Notes: generated by a model from the letters alone, not told the origin. Positions 20,686 through 30,654 are shown, numbered from the stretch's first letter. The stretch is 64,000 nt of DNA from Prionace glauca (GCA_037974335.1 CM075760.1:49000469-49064468), one strand, 5' to 3'. Translations and numbers: made by a program.

Positions 20686-20788
20686 GTCACGACAGATCAG
20701 CCATGATCTTATTGAATGGCGGGGCAGGCTCGAAGGGCCAGATGGCCTACTCCTGCTCCTATTTCTTATGTTCTTATGTTCTTATGTT

Positions 20789-20990
20789 TCACTGCATCTG
20801 AGACCTGGTTCGATTCCTGGATTGGGTCAATGTCTGTAAATGAGATGGGTTCATGAAGGAAATAAACTTGCAGGGGATGTGGGAATATAGAAGGGGAATG
20901 AGACGGACTGGATTGTTTGACAGAAGTCGACATGGACTTGAGTTACTGAATGGATTATTTCTGTGTTGTAATGACTCGATGAGTGGAAAT
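20789..20990. repeat. Right arm of inverted duplication, inner segment
   Basis: About 20840-20990 matches 6530-6680 inverted (for example GACTTGAGTTACTGAATGGA here, TCCATTCAGTAACTCAAGTC there). 20789-20840 is flank without a match. Confidence 0.7.
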
Positions 20991-21888
20991 GAGTGCGGAG
21001 GGTGTGGAGAGTCTGCAGAAGGATCTAGATAGGCTGGGCGAATGGGCCAGGAAATGGCAAATGGAATTTAATGTTGGCAAATGTGAGGTGGTCCACTTTG
21101 GTAGGAAAAATGGTAGGAAGGACTATTACTTACGTGGCAAAAAACTGCAGCAGGCGACGGTGCAGAGGGACCTCGGGGTCCTTGTGCATGAGTCGCAAAA
21201 ACCCAGCTTGCAGTTGCAGTAGGTGGTCAGGAAGGCGAATGGGATGCTGGCCTTCATAGCGAGGGGGATTGAATATAAAAGTAGGGAGGTCTTGCTGCAG
21301 CTGTATAGGGCATTGGTGAGGCCGCAGCTGGAGTACTGTGTGCAGTTTTGGGCGCCGCACCTGCGCAAGGATATTTTGGCCCTGGAGGGAGTGCAGAGGA
21401 GGTTTACTAGGCTGATACCGGAGTTGAGGGGATTGAGCTATGAGGAGAGGCTGAATAAACTAGGCTTGTACTCGTTAGAGTTTAGAAGAATGAGGGGAGA
21501 TCTCATTGAGACGTATAAGATGATGAATGGAATGGATAGGATAGAGGTGGAGAGACTCTTCCCGCTCAAAAAAGGCAGTAGGACTAGGGGGCACAGCCTC
21601 AAGATAAAGGGGAGGCGGTTTAGAACAAAGTTGAGGAGGAACTTCTTCACTCAAAGGGTGGTGAATCTCTGGAATTCTCTGCCCGTTGAAGTGGTGGAGG
21701 CTGCCTCGCTAAATATTTTTAAGAAACGGGTTGATGGGTTTTTGATAAGAGAGGGGATTAAGGGTTATGGGGAGAGGGCGGGAAGGTGGAACTGAGCCAC
21801 GACAGATCAGCCATGATCTTATTGAATGGCGAGGCAGGCTCGAAGGGCGAGATGGCCTACTCCTGCTCCTATTTCTTATGTTCTTATG
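20991..21888 (+). mobile_element. CR1 LINE (family I), 5'-truncated copy in the right arm
   Basis: ORF2 from the post-RT region (GTGCGGAGGGTGTGGAGAGT) to the tail. A single in-frame stop (CAG to TAG at about 21220) splits an otherwise open frame (20983-21222 and 21223-21795). Flanks AAAT on both sides may be a 4-base target duplication. The left arm has no insertion at the matching site near 6525. Confidence 0.9.
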
Positions 21889-22959
21889 TAAATATATAAC
21901 AGAGCTACAGTGCCTCATTACAAGATGAGAAATAATAAATGTACTTTCTTACAGAACCATAAATAGTATATCAAATCCACAATATAACAACACTCGGCAT
22001 ACCTCTGTCCTCTAATAATTTATTATTGTCTTAAATGTCAGCCATCCCCGAGGGAAACCAGCCCTTTAATTGTGAACATTAGGAAAGAGACCATCCTTTT
22101 AGCCAGACAAATAAATGTGTCAAGCTGAGGGAGCAAAGGATGTTAATGTCTTTGAGAGAGGGAGTTGTTATGCGGAAGTTGGCCAATGAGCTTCAGAATG
22201 AAACTTCCTCCTCTGTGCAACATCTGGGAGGAAATCAATGTTTCTCCCTTTCCATTTCTTTTCTCATTCTCGGGGAAATTGGGGACCTGCACCAACTGAA
22301 GAAAAAAGAAGTGAATTCAGTCTTACGTTCCACACATTTTTAGTCCAGTCATATGTGCATATATCTGTCTGGTAGCCTGCATGGAGATTTTCAGCTCTCT
22401 GTGTCCAGGACAGGAAGCAGTGAGCATGGATCTGTCAATCAGCACTTTCAGGGGAATTGGGAGGGTGAACATTAGATACAGCAGAGTGAAGACAGAGGGA
22501 GAGTGTGTGGGATGGAGATTTACAGCTTTTGAGGAATGAGAGAGGAAAACATTTCCATAGAAAGTAGAATTGTCTGTTCTGAATTTTGATCCTGTACTGA
22601 CACTGATGACTTGTATCAATTTGTTTTACAGGATATTGAAAGCGGAATCACTGGCTGAAATCTCAAACATCAGGTCTCGATCTGGCAGAGCCATGTTCCT
22701 CGGGACCTGAATATCATTGGCCATTGAATCTGGAAGGAGATTTGAAAAGATTTTAAACATCAGTGTGACTGGAAAAGCATCATCACACTTCCACACTCAA
22801 GTGAGTGTTCTAGTGCACTGACTGAAGAGCTTTAACCAGTTACACAGCCTGAATAAATATCACATCATTCACAGCGGGGAGAGACTATACACGTATTGTG
22901 TGTGTGGGTGAGGCTTCAACTAATTGTCCACCCAAGCAAGAGGCAGGGTCACCTGCACC
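21889..22959 (+). other. 5' flank, untranslated exon and right arm of the inverted duplication
   Basis: Inverted paralogue of 1-880 and 1772-1916. The acceptor TTGTTTTACAG (22621-22631) is followed by an exon-like block from 22632. The only Met codons in it lead to short frames, so it is taken as 5' UTR. Ends at the zinc-finger start codon. Confidence 0.6.
22814..22872 (+). pseudogene. Fossil C2H2 finger upstream of the right unit
   Basis: Reads C-T-D, then a net 4-base loss, K-S-F-N-Q-L-H-S-L-N-K-Y-H-I-I-H, then S-G-E-R-L-Y. Fits the finger pattern with the first zinc-binding His changed to Tyr. Shares its deletion with the left unit, so that lesion predates the inverted duplication. A second, more decayed finger (C-V-C-G) follows at about 22888-22957. 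Confidence 0.65.
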
Positions 22960-23886
22960 ATGCATAAACCATGGAAATGTGCGGACTGTGGAAAGAGATA
23001 CAGTATCCCCTCTCTGTTGGATGCTCATCGGCGCGGCCACACTGGTGAGAGGCCGTTCACCTGCTCTCAGTGTGGGAAGGGATTCATTCGGTTCCCCCAC
23101 CTGCAGTCACACCAGCGAGTTCACACTGGGGAGAGGTCATTCACCTGCTCTCAGTGTGGGGAGGGATTCAGTTGGTCATCCAGCCTGCAGAGACACCAGT
23201 GAGTTCACACTGGAAAGAGATGGTTCACCTGCTCTCAGTGTGGGAAGGGATTCACTGACTCATCCACCCTGCGGAAACACCAGCGAGTTCACACTGGGGA
23301 GAAGCCGTTCACCTGCTCTCAGTGTGGGAAGAGATTCAACCAGTTATCCAATCTGCGGACACATCAGAGAATTCACGCTGGAGACAGACCATTCACCTGC
23401 TCTCAATGTGGGGAGGGATTCACTGTGTTATCCACTTTGCAGAGACACCAGCGAATTCACACTGGGGAAAGGTTGTTCACTTGCTCTCAGTGTGGGAAGC
23501 GATTCAGTCAAGCATCCAGCCTGCAGAGACACCAGCGAGTTCACACCGGGGACAGACCATTCACCTGCTCTCAGTGTGGGAAGGGATTCACTCAGTCATC
23601 CCACCTGCAGATACACCAGCGAGTTCACACTGGAGAGAGACCATTCACCTGCTCTCAGTGTGGGAACGGATTCAACCAGTTATCTATCTTGCAGAGACAC
23701 CAGCGAATTCACACTGGGGAGAGACTGTTCACTTGTTCTCAGTGTGGGAAGAGATTCACTCGGTCATCTAGCCTGCAGATACACCAGCGAGTTCACACTG
23801 GGGAGAGGCCATACACCTGCTCTCAGTGTGGGAAGGGATTCAGAGTTTCATCCCAACTGCTGAGACACCAACAAGTTCACGAGTGA
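22960..23886 (+). pseudogene. 11-finger C2H2 zinc-finger gene with one internal stop
   Basis: From ATG 22960 the frame encodes M-H-K-P-W-K-C and 11 fingers with T-G-E/D/K linkers up to a stop at 23884. The only interruption is TGA at 23200-23202 in finger 3, where other fingers have CGA (Arg) in H-Q-R-V-H, a simple C-to-T change. Recognition residues (-1,2,3,6) include R,P,H,S in finger 2, Q,S,S,R in finger 7 and Q,S,H,I in finger 8. No KRAB, SCAN or BTB domain is visible. The product would be a nuclear DNA-binding protein; the function is unknown. Could be a dead gene, a polymorphism or an assembly error. The upstream region includes a promoter at 15540-15900. Confidence 0.82.
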
Positions 23887-24118
23887 TTCCGGGGTTGGAT
23901 TCTGCTGTTACTGTTTCAGCTCTCAGTTACATCCACGACTGCATTTTGTTCATTCTCACAGTTGGTCATTGGAGAGGGTCAGAGGGTTTCTTTCTGCAGG
24001 ACTGGCAGAACTGATGACTTTGCCTGCAGCGGGCTGATGCTCTTTGAGTCTTGTTGTGAATACCTGGTTTTAAATTTCACAAGGATCACAGAATGTCAGG
24101 GTGTTAGGAAGGTCAGAG
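23887..24118 (+). other. 3' flank of the right zinc-finger unit
   Basis: GGTTGGATTCTGCTGTT follows the stop, and a matching word occurs just downstream (minus sense) of the 60125 gene (60095-60118), so a piece of 3' UTR is shared within the family. No polyadenylation signal clearly seen. Confidence 0.5.
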
Positions 24119-24465
24119 ATATTTAATCAGCATTTCTGTCTGAACCACCCCCCCCCCCCCCCCCCCACACCTCCAAATGCCCATCCAATTTCCTTTGTAA
24201 TAGATTGTTTCCACTCCCTCCACCCTTGTTGGGAGCGGTTTCCGAGCCAATACCATTCGCTGCAGCAAAATATTCTTCCTCACATCCCTCCCCCTACATC
24301 TCCGACTCAAAATCTTAAATGTGTGTCCCCCTCGTCCTTGTCTCATTAGTGTATGGGAACAGCTTTTTTTTGTCCACCTTATCTAAACCTGTCAGAATCT
24401 TGTCCACCTCGTTCAAATCTCCCCTCAACCTCCTTTGCTCCAAAGGGAGCAACCCCAGCCTGACA
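24119..24465 (-). mobile_element. Old LINE 3'-end fragment with poly-C run
   Basis: Minus-sense remnant of the C-terminal coding region of a CR1/L2-type LINE (complement reads like R-R-L-R-G-D-L-N-E-V-D near 24430-24400). A C homopolymer of about 21 bases lies at 24147-24166. Confidence 0.55.
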
Positions 24466-24639
24466 TCGACAATAAAGAACAAACTAACAGAATATGTTAC
24501 TACCTGAAATCAAATGGGAATGTTGAATATCTGTTTTAAAGATATTGTGAATATATTATTCTGGACAATAATTGGGATAACTCACCTTGGGTGTGGTTGA
24601 ATGGAATATATCAATCTGGTATCTACCTACAGTTAATGA

Positions 24640-24725
24640 AAGTCTGGATTGTGGAACTGGAAATCACTCCCTAACAGCACTGTGAGTGTATTTACAGGCA
24701 TTGTAGCAGTTCAGGAAGGCAGTGT
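24640..24725 (+). mobile_element. LINE 3'-end scrap
   Basis: CACTCCCTAACAGCACTGTG followed by GTAGCAGTTCAGGAAGGCAG resembles the piece at 57630-57772, and its coding kin is at 51975-52425. Confidence 0.45.
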
Positions 24726-26384
24726 TGGGGTTGACCATGGCCGATGCAGCTACATACAGACACATATTCTGTTATAATGGAAGGAGTGCAGATTGAATGT
24801 GAGGCATTATGGGACTGGACTGTCTTGACCACATTCCTGTGACAGCTCAGTTTCTGTAATTACTGACCATTAAAGCTGCTGAGCAGGGCCCCCAGGGAGG
24901 ACCTGGTGAGAATATTTACTGGGAATGAGTTGGAATTAAACCGGCTGGCATTCAGTGGCTGAGATTCCTGAATCTGTAAAAAGGAGGGTCCAACAAATCA
25001 ACAAACAGTGGTAGGTAGATGGTTAAGAAATTAAGAGGCGTTCTCAGGCATTGTTTAAATTAATTTATCCTAAATTTGTGTTTAAAAGCTGTGACTGATT
25101 TGTGACCTGATAGTCAGTCAAGTGACGGTACACTCCAAGTAGCACAGGACTGAAAAGCGGACCCTCTGAGAGTAGATTCTAATGGTTATTATCTTACCCC
25201 ATCATGGCCAGTGAAAAATCAGAGCTCGAGTGGGTACTGGACAGGTCTCTTACCTGCCATTTGGAAACTAAGAACACAAAACCTATCGATAAAACGGTTT
25301 GAGAATAGAGCCATTTCAATGGCTCAGATTCGAGACATTGGCTCTGTTCTTTCTCACCTGCTGAGATTTTCCAGCATTTTGTGTTTTTATTTCAGATTCC
25401 AGCATCCGCAGTATTTCACATTTATGATAAAATGAGATTTGGAATCCTCACGACCCTCCCGCAAAACAGAGGGAGTGGTGGGAGAGGAAAATAAGGATAA
25501 GAATGAAGAAGTCTGGCTTCTGATTAACAAAATGAATGAATCAGTTTATAAAGCACAGAAGTTACCCATCCCTAACAATAACTGATCAAATTACAATAAT
25601 TAGGTTGAAGAATGTAACAAAAAAATGAATGAAGTTTAAAATCAAGTTTGTTTTGTTGTTAGAAAAGTTTTTTTAAATCGTGTAAAGTGCCATTATTGCG
25701 TGCCTAGTTTTTTCTGCTCACTCCCCACCCCTTTAGGCTCTGTAGAAAAGTTAACCCTTTCAGCACTCAGTTGATTTATTTTTAAATCACTTGGAAACTC
25801 GTGTCTATGTTAATTTATAATTGTGGATTTATTCAAACCAGTTAAATCTGGAAATTTTAAATGTAGCCTGGAGGAATTTGGAATAACTGAGAATTCTCTC
25901 GTTGTCACCTCAACCCCAGATAAAGAACAAAAATCTAACAGGTGGTAATGGCAACTCAGTAAACTGTTGATTAAATCCTTGAATGTTGAATGATTATTTT
26001 GAGTTCATTGCCCCCGAACACACTGAGTACATTACCACTAGAGACCAGGTATTGCCAAAACCTTCAGACAATACAAAGACTCACGAAAGCCAGTGTCCCA
26101 GTTTAAAGACATCTTTTATTTGACCAACGATCGAAGGGAAACATTATTGGACAGTTTAATAACTCGAAGAGAAGCATCCTGATCTCTGCAATAACTCTGA
26201 CGTAGAATGCTTAGACAGATCAATTGTACATTCTTCACGTCAAATTCTCCCACCTTTCATTAGGTGTGACGCAATCATTTTCCATATAAAAAAATCATTA
26301 ATTACGCTTGTCATTTACTTCAGCCAATTTCATGTTATCCTCTGACACAATGGGATTTAATTTGTCCAGACACTTCCTTCCCCT
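24726..26384. other. No gene recognised; one dispersed-repeat scrap
   Basis: About 1.66 kb without a supported gene. About 25325-25425 is a scrap of a dispersed repeat (TTCCAGCATCCGCAGTATTT), related to short pieces near 32390 and 56925. The remainder is AT-rich and featureless to the eye. Confidence 0.4.
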
Positions 26385-26639
26385 ATTGCTTAGGTTTTGG
26401 GGGGTGTGAGGAAAAATGTTTTCACCCAGAGAGTGATGGGAATCTGGAATTCACTGGGAGGGTAGTAGAGGCAGGAAACCTCACAACCTTTAAAAAGCAC
26501 ATTGACAAGCACTTGAATGTTTTGACAGTTCAAACTCTATCAGCGAAGTGCTGGAAAATGGATTAATGTAAATTTAGTATAGTTTTGTCAGTGCAGACTT
26601 GATGGGCTGAAAGGTCTCCTGTATTGTATGACTACGACT
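26385..26639 (+). mobile_element. LINE 3'-end fragment abutting the zinc-finger stop codon
   Basis: Diverged CR1/L2-type 3' end: a TTTTCACCCAGAGAGTGATG phrase, then GACTTGATGGGCTGAAAGG and a CTGTATTGTATGACTACGAC tail. The tail appears to cover 26632-26637, the last two codons of the minus-strand zinc-finger gene. Confidence 0.7.
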
Positions 26640-27513
26640 TGTGAACTCGCTGGTGTTTCTGCAGTCGGGATGACTGTGTGAATCCCGTCCCACACACGGT
26701 GCAGATGAATGGTCTCTCCCCAGTGTGAACTTGCTGGTGTTTCTGCAGTCGGGATGACTGAGTGAATCCCGTCCCACACACGGTGCAGGTGAACGGTCTC
26801 TCCCCAGTGTGAATTCGCTGGTGTGTCCGCAGGTCAGATGATGATCTGAATCTCTTTGTGCAGTGAGAGCAGCTGAACGGTCTCTCCTCAGTGTGAACTC
26901 GCTGGTGGGACATCATTAGCTGAGAGCTTTTGAAATCCCTCCCACAGTCAGAGCATTTAAAGGGTCTCTCCTGGGTGTGAGTGACACTATGCCTCAGCAA
27001 GTAGGGCAACTGACTGAAACCTTTCCCACACACAGAGCAAGTGAACGGCCTCTCCCCAGTGTGAACTAACTGGTGTCTCCGCAGACCTGATGCCACACTG
27101 AATCCTTTCCCACACTCAGTGCAGGTGTACGGCCTCTCCCCAGTGTGAACTCGCTGATGGCTCTGCAAATCAATTAACTGAGTGAATCCCTTCCCACACA
27201 CAGAGCAGATGAAAGGTCTCTCTCCAGTGTGAAATCGATGGTGTCTCTGCAGACTGGATAACCGAGTGAATCCTTTCCCACACACAGAGCAGATGAACGG
27301 CCTCTCCCCACTGTGAACTCGCTGGTGTCTCTGCAAATCAATTATCTGAGTGTATCCCTTCCCACACACAGAGCAGGTGAACGGCCTCTCCCCAGAGTGA
27401 CTGCGCCGATGAATTTCCAGCTGAAATGGAAAACTGAATCTTCTCCCACAGTCCCCACATTTCCACTGTTTTTCCATGGTACAGGTGTCCTTGTAATTCT
27501 CCAGGTTAAACAA
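26632..27513 (-). CDS. 10-finger C2H2 zinc-finger protein, intact
   Basis: 293 residues if started at 27513. The conserved start is more likely Met13 (M-E-K-Q-W-K-C), because residues 1-12 come from the tail of a fossil finger (L-E-N-Y-K-D-T-C). Ten tandem C-x2-C-x12-H-x3-H fingers follow with T-G-E-R-P-F linkers. Finger 6 has S-V-T-H and linker T-Q-E-R-P-F. Fingers 9 and 10 are almost identical (helix Q-S-S-R-L-Q-K), a recent 84-base duplication. There is no accessory domain. Expected to be a nuclear sequence-specific DNA binder; targets unknown. The last residues K-S-stop may derive from an adjoining LINE. Its 5' exon block is at 27841 and a promoter candidate is near 29000. Confidence 0.88.
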   Translation of the reverse strand: MFNLENYKDTCTMEKQWKCGDCGRRFSFPFQLEIHRRSHSGERPFTCSVCGKGYTQIIDLQRHQRVHSGERPFICSVCGKGFTRLSSLQRHHRFHTGERPFICSVCGKGFTQLIDLQSHQRVHTGERPYTCTECGKGFSVASGLRRHQLVHTGERPFTCSVCGKGFSQLPYLLRHSVTHTQERPFKCSDCGRDFKSSQLMMSHQRVHTEERPFSCSHCTKRFRSSSDLRTHQRIHTGERPFTCTVCGTGFTQSSRLQKHQQVHTGERPFICTVCGTGFTQSSRLQKHQRVHKS

Positions 27514-28140
27514 TCAGTTAAATCTCACACAGAACACGGGTACACTCTCTCCCTGCTGTGAACGCTGAGATGTATTTTCAGCTGTGTAACTGGTTGAAGC
27601 TCTTTTCACACTCAGTGCACTGGAACACTCTCACTCAGCTGTGTGTGCATCTCGCTGCTTTTCCAGTCACACTGTTGCTTAAAATCTCCTTAAGCAGACA
27701 GAACAGAGAAACATTTCTCCTTCTAGATCCAAAGACCGATGATATTGAGGTTCTGATGAATACTTAATGTCAGATGTTGATGTGACATTTGGTTAGAGAT
27801 TTCTGTCTGTAAATCCTCACCTTCTGGTATCCTGTAAAAGGAGTTTACAAAAGCCATCAGTGTCAGTACAGAATAGAAATTCAGAACAGACAATTCTAGT
27901 TTCGATGGAATATTCTTTTCTCTCTCATTCCCCAGAAGCTGCAAATCTCCATCCCACATACTCTCCCTCCATTCTCACTCTGCTGTATCTCATATTCACC
28001 CTCCCAATTCTCCTGAAGGTGCTGATTGAGGCTGATTGACAGATCCATGCTCACTGCTTCCTGTCCTGGACACAGAGAGCTGAAAATCTCCATGCAGGCT
28101 GCCAGACAGATGTCTATAATACTGGATAAAAGTGTAATTA
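27514..28140 (-). other. 5' flank and untranslated exon of the 26632 gene
   Basis: Acceptor CTTTTACAG in minus sense with the exon starting at 27841, the same site as in units 1-880, 22632 and 61314. The exon has a frame for I-P-E-G-E-D-L-Q-T-E-I but it stops before the finger array, so it is probably untranslated or an old N-terminal exon. Confidence 0.55.
27558..27619 (-). pseudogene. Fossil C2H2 finger, one base from intact
   Basis: Minus sense gives C-T-E-C-E-K-S-F-N-Q-L-H-S, then, after a one-base loss, L-K-I-H-L-S-V-H. With that single gap all four zinc ligands, the Phe and the Leu of a C2H2 finger are in place. This copy shows most clearly that the upstream relic is a true finger. Confidence 0.7.
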
Positions 28141-28149
28141 TTAACTGAG

Positions 28150-28350
28150 ATGTGGTAGAATGGGGATTTGAGGAAGATTTATATTTAGGTAGGGAGAGCC
28201 CTTATCTAGAACTCACTGCCTATGAGGATGGTGGAACAGAAGATGTTCACTCATTTCAAAATGAAATTGGGTGGGCACTTCAGGGAAATAAAACTTGCAG
28301 AGGAATGTTGATAGAGAGATAGAAAAGGACTGATTGGTTCGTTCTGCAGA
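28150..28350 (+). mobile_element. Old LINE 3'-end fragment
   Basis: Phrases such as GAACTCACTGCCTATGAGG and ATAGAAAAGGACTGATTGG match decayed LINE 3' coding and UTR pieces elsewhere in the window. Confidence 0.45.
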
Positions 28351-28374
28351 GAATCAATCTGCAGTCTATAAGGT

Positions 28375-28525
28375 GATTTGGAGATGTTGAAGGTGGACAG
28401 TGATGGGCACACAACACCAGGTTCATCAGGTGAGTGGCCACTTACCTGATGAAGGAACAGCACTCCGAAAGCTCCTGGTAGCAAATAAACCTGTTGGACT
28501 TTAACCTAGTATTGTGAGACTTCTT
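28375..28525. repeat. Fold-back repeat, mainly the right arm
   Basis: CTGATGAAGGAACAGCACTC, then AATAAACCTGTTGGACTTTA and TGTGAGACTTCTTACTG. Same family as 7865-8010. Confidence 0.6.
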
Positions 28526-28532
28526 ACTGTCT

Positions 28533-28728
28533 ATAAGATGCACAGGTTAGGTTGATTAGCCAAACTCAATTGCCACTTAGTGTCCCAGGATGTGTGGGTT
28601 GGGAGGATTACCAGGATAAATCTGTTGTACTATAGGGAGAGAGCCTGGAACGAATGCTCTGTTGGAGAGTCAGTGCGGACTTGATGGGCTGAAAGGCCTC
28701 CTTCTGCTTTATAGGGATTCTATAACAC
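28533..28728 (+). mobile_element. HE1-like SINE, 3' portion
   Basis: Starts in the central region (GCACAGGTTAGGTTGATTAG) and ends with a GACTTGATGGGCTGAAAGG 3' domain. The tRNA-like head is missing. Confidence 0.7.
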
Positions 28729-28904
28729 AGGTTACCCAATTAGCTCCTTCTGTGATTCAATGAGTTTATGACTGGAAATATATAATGTAGCTGCAGTAAT
28801 ATATTACAGAAATAGAAATTAATAAGAAATGGAAACGGGGCAGTGTTTTACACACAGATGTTAGAGACAGGAGAAAGTTTTAGGTTTTCTGAGGCTCAAT
28901 CTTC

Positions 28905-29100
28905 ATTCACACAAAGCCCGCGATTCGACTGGCTAGAGGACCAGAGATTTCCCAGTACCCCAACTCTCCCATTGGTCAACATCTAAGCGTGCCGGTCACA
29001 GAGGGTAGGCACAGACCCGCACATGTGCAGATTCCCTTTTTCCTTTGGACATGCGCAGTTCTGGGCCGGGGGGGAGGGGGGAGATCACTGAGTGCCTTCT
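28905..29100 (-). promoter_or_regulatory. Promoter candidate of the 26632 zinc-finger gene
   Basis: GC-rich, with an ATGCGCA NRF1-like site (GACATGCGCAGTTCTGG, 29048-29064) and a CCAAT-like CCCATTGGTCAAC (28969-28981). Lies about 1 kb upstream of the 27841 exon in minus sense, as the promoter blocks do in the other units. Weak evidence; no start site visible. Confidence 0.35.
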
Positions 29101-29129
29101 CACTCTGGGCGGAGCCACCAGCCACATGA

Positions 29130-29455
29130 CCAGAAACCTTGGCTCGAGGAGGGGAAGGGGAACAGTGGGTGGGGGTGGGTCTCCCAGGATGGGGAGGGGA
29201 ACAATGAGTGGGGGCAGGGCCCCAGAGGAGGAGGGGGAGGGGAACAATGGGTGGGTCAGGGCTCCCGGGAGGGGCAGGGGAACAATGGGAGGGGTCGGGG
29301 CTTCCAGGAGGGGGAGGGGAACAATGTTTGGGGGCAGGGCTCCCAGGAGGGGAAGGGCGAGGGGAACAATGGCTGGGGCGGGGCTCCCAGAAGGGGGAGG
29401 TGGACAATTGGTGGGGGGCGGGGCTCCTGAGGGGGGGGCAGTGGGTGGGGGCGGG
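29130..29455 (+). repeat. GC-rich minisatellite, about 40-base units
   Basis: About eight irregular units built on GGGGAACAATGGGTGGG and GGGCTCCCAGGAGG, with lengths of roughly 37 to 43 bases. It creates long stop-free frames on both strands, which are artefacts of composition. Confidence 0.85.
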
Positions 29456-29460
29456 GTTCC

Positions 29461-29823
29461 CATGTCCCATGAGGCATACAAGATGATCAAAGGATTGGAT
29501 AGAGTGGATAGTGAGAGTCTTTTACCTCAGATGGTGATGGCTACCACAAGGGGACATAGCTTTAAATTAAAGGGTGTTAATTATAGGACGGATGTCAGAG
29601 GTAGGTTCTTTACTCAGAGGGTAGTAAGGGCGTGGAATGCCCTGCCTGCAGCAGTTGTGGACTTGCCAACTTTAAGGGCGTTGAAATGGTCAGTGGATAG
29701 GCATATGGATAACATAAGTTATCCTATGTTAGGTTAGAGGGTCATTAGATTGGTTCCACTGGTCAGCGCAACATCGAGGGCCGAAGGACCTGTACTGCGC
29801 TGGAATGTTCTATGCTCTATGTC
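29461..29823 (+). mobile_element. CR1-like LINE (family II kin), 3' fragment
   Basis: Coding remnant with G-L-D-R-V-D-S-E-S-L-L-P, R-G-H-S-F-K-L-K and F-F-T-Q-R-V-V-R-A-W-N-A-L-P, then a UTR with GGGCCGAAGGACCTG and a GTTCTATG-type tail. Older than 43843-45401. Confidence 0.8.
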
Positions 29824-29894
29824 TGTTGCTGGAGTTCCCACCCCCTGACCTTGACCTTACAATTACGAAGGGGTTCAATAATCCAGTAGTGATT

Positions 29895-30185
29895 TCGAAG
29901 GCAGCACAGTGGGTTAGCACTGCTGCCTCATAGCACAGGGTCCCGGGTTCAATTCCTGGCTTGGGTCACTGTTGTGTGGAGTTTACATGTTCTTCCCGTG
30001 TCTGCGTGGGTTTCCTCCAGGTGCTCCAGTTTGTTCCCACATTCCAAAAAGATGTGCTGGTTAGGTGCATTAGCCATGCTAAATTCTCCCTCAGTGTACC
30101 CGACCAGCAGCCAGAGTGGGAGGGCAAGGGGGTTTTCATAACAACTTCACTGCAGTAAGCCTACTTGTGACTAATAAATAAGCTG
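29895..30185 (+). mobile_element. tRNA-derived SINE with TTCACTGCAG tail
   Basis: Head GCAGCACAGTGGGTTAGCAC and GGTTCAATTCC box-B-like word, central region, then a 3' end with TTTTCATAACAACTTCACTG and TGACTAATAAATAA. The 3' end differs from the 15184 subfamily and equals that at 35188 and 53662. Confidence 0.82.
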
Positions 30186-30189
30186 TAAC

Positions 30190-30425
30190 AGGAGAAAGTT
30201 CTTTATCCAGCGAGTGGTGAGAATGACAGAATCATCACCACAGCGAGTGACTGAGGTGAACAACATGAATACACTGAAGGGGAAGCTGGATACATACATG
30301 AGGGAGGAAGGAATAGAAGGATAAGCTGATGGGGGGAGATGAAGAGGGGTGGGTGGAGGGTCATGTGGAGCATAAACACTGACACAGACTGACTGAGCTG
30401 ACTGGCCTGGCCCAGGGCTGTAGAC
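30190..30425 (+). mobile_element. Old LINE 3'-end fragment
   Basis: A decayed F-F-I-Q-R-V-V-R-M-like phrase, then AAGGGGAAGCTGGATACATA. No frame. Confidence 0.45.
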
Positions 30426-30654
30426 TTAATGGAATAGAGACAAATGTATTTATTTTAGATCTATCTGTAGTGGTAGGAAAAACACTATTTACTATCCAGG
30501 ATTAAATAAATGCCCTTCATCAGCTTTTGTGGATCATTTCAGTGGAACTGTGCTCTCCCAGGCTCAAAGAGCATCAGTCCACTTGGAGCAAAGTTGTGAG
30601 ACTGGCACATTGTGAATTCTCACTATATATAAGGCACCTCAATCTAGTCTACAC

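Larger units (their letters stand above)
16045..20788 (+). mobile_element. CR1 LINE (family I), copy B, both reading frames open
   Basis: Starts inside a 5' monomer (16045), has two more monomers, a 5' UTR with A-run/T-run sequence at 16740-16815, ORF1 (16844-17743), ORF2 (17779-20685), a 3' UTR of about 100 bases and three TTCTTATG tail units ending at 20788. No break is visible in either frame. 5' truncation seems limited to part of the outermost monomer. No clear target duplication. A candidate for a recently active source element. Confidence 0.92.

Noticed and set aside
22898-23863. 321-codon frame overlapping the zinc-finger array
   Set aside because: It is the shadow frame of the 84-base finger repeat (repeating L-S-V-G-R-D-S), not a separate gene.
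29045-29737. 230-codon plus-strand reading frame (and 164-codon minus frames) at the GC-rich repeat
   Set aside because: They lie on the irregular 40-base minisatellite, consist of Gly/Arg or Pro/Ser repeats, and pass directly into a LINE remnant. Composition explains the absence of stops.
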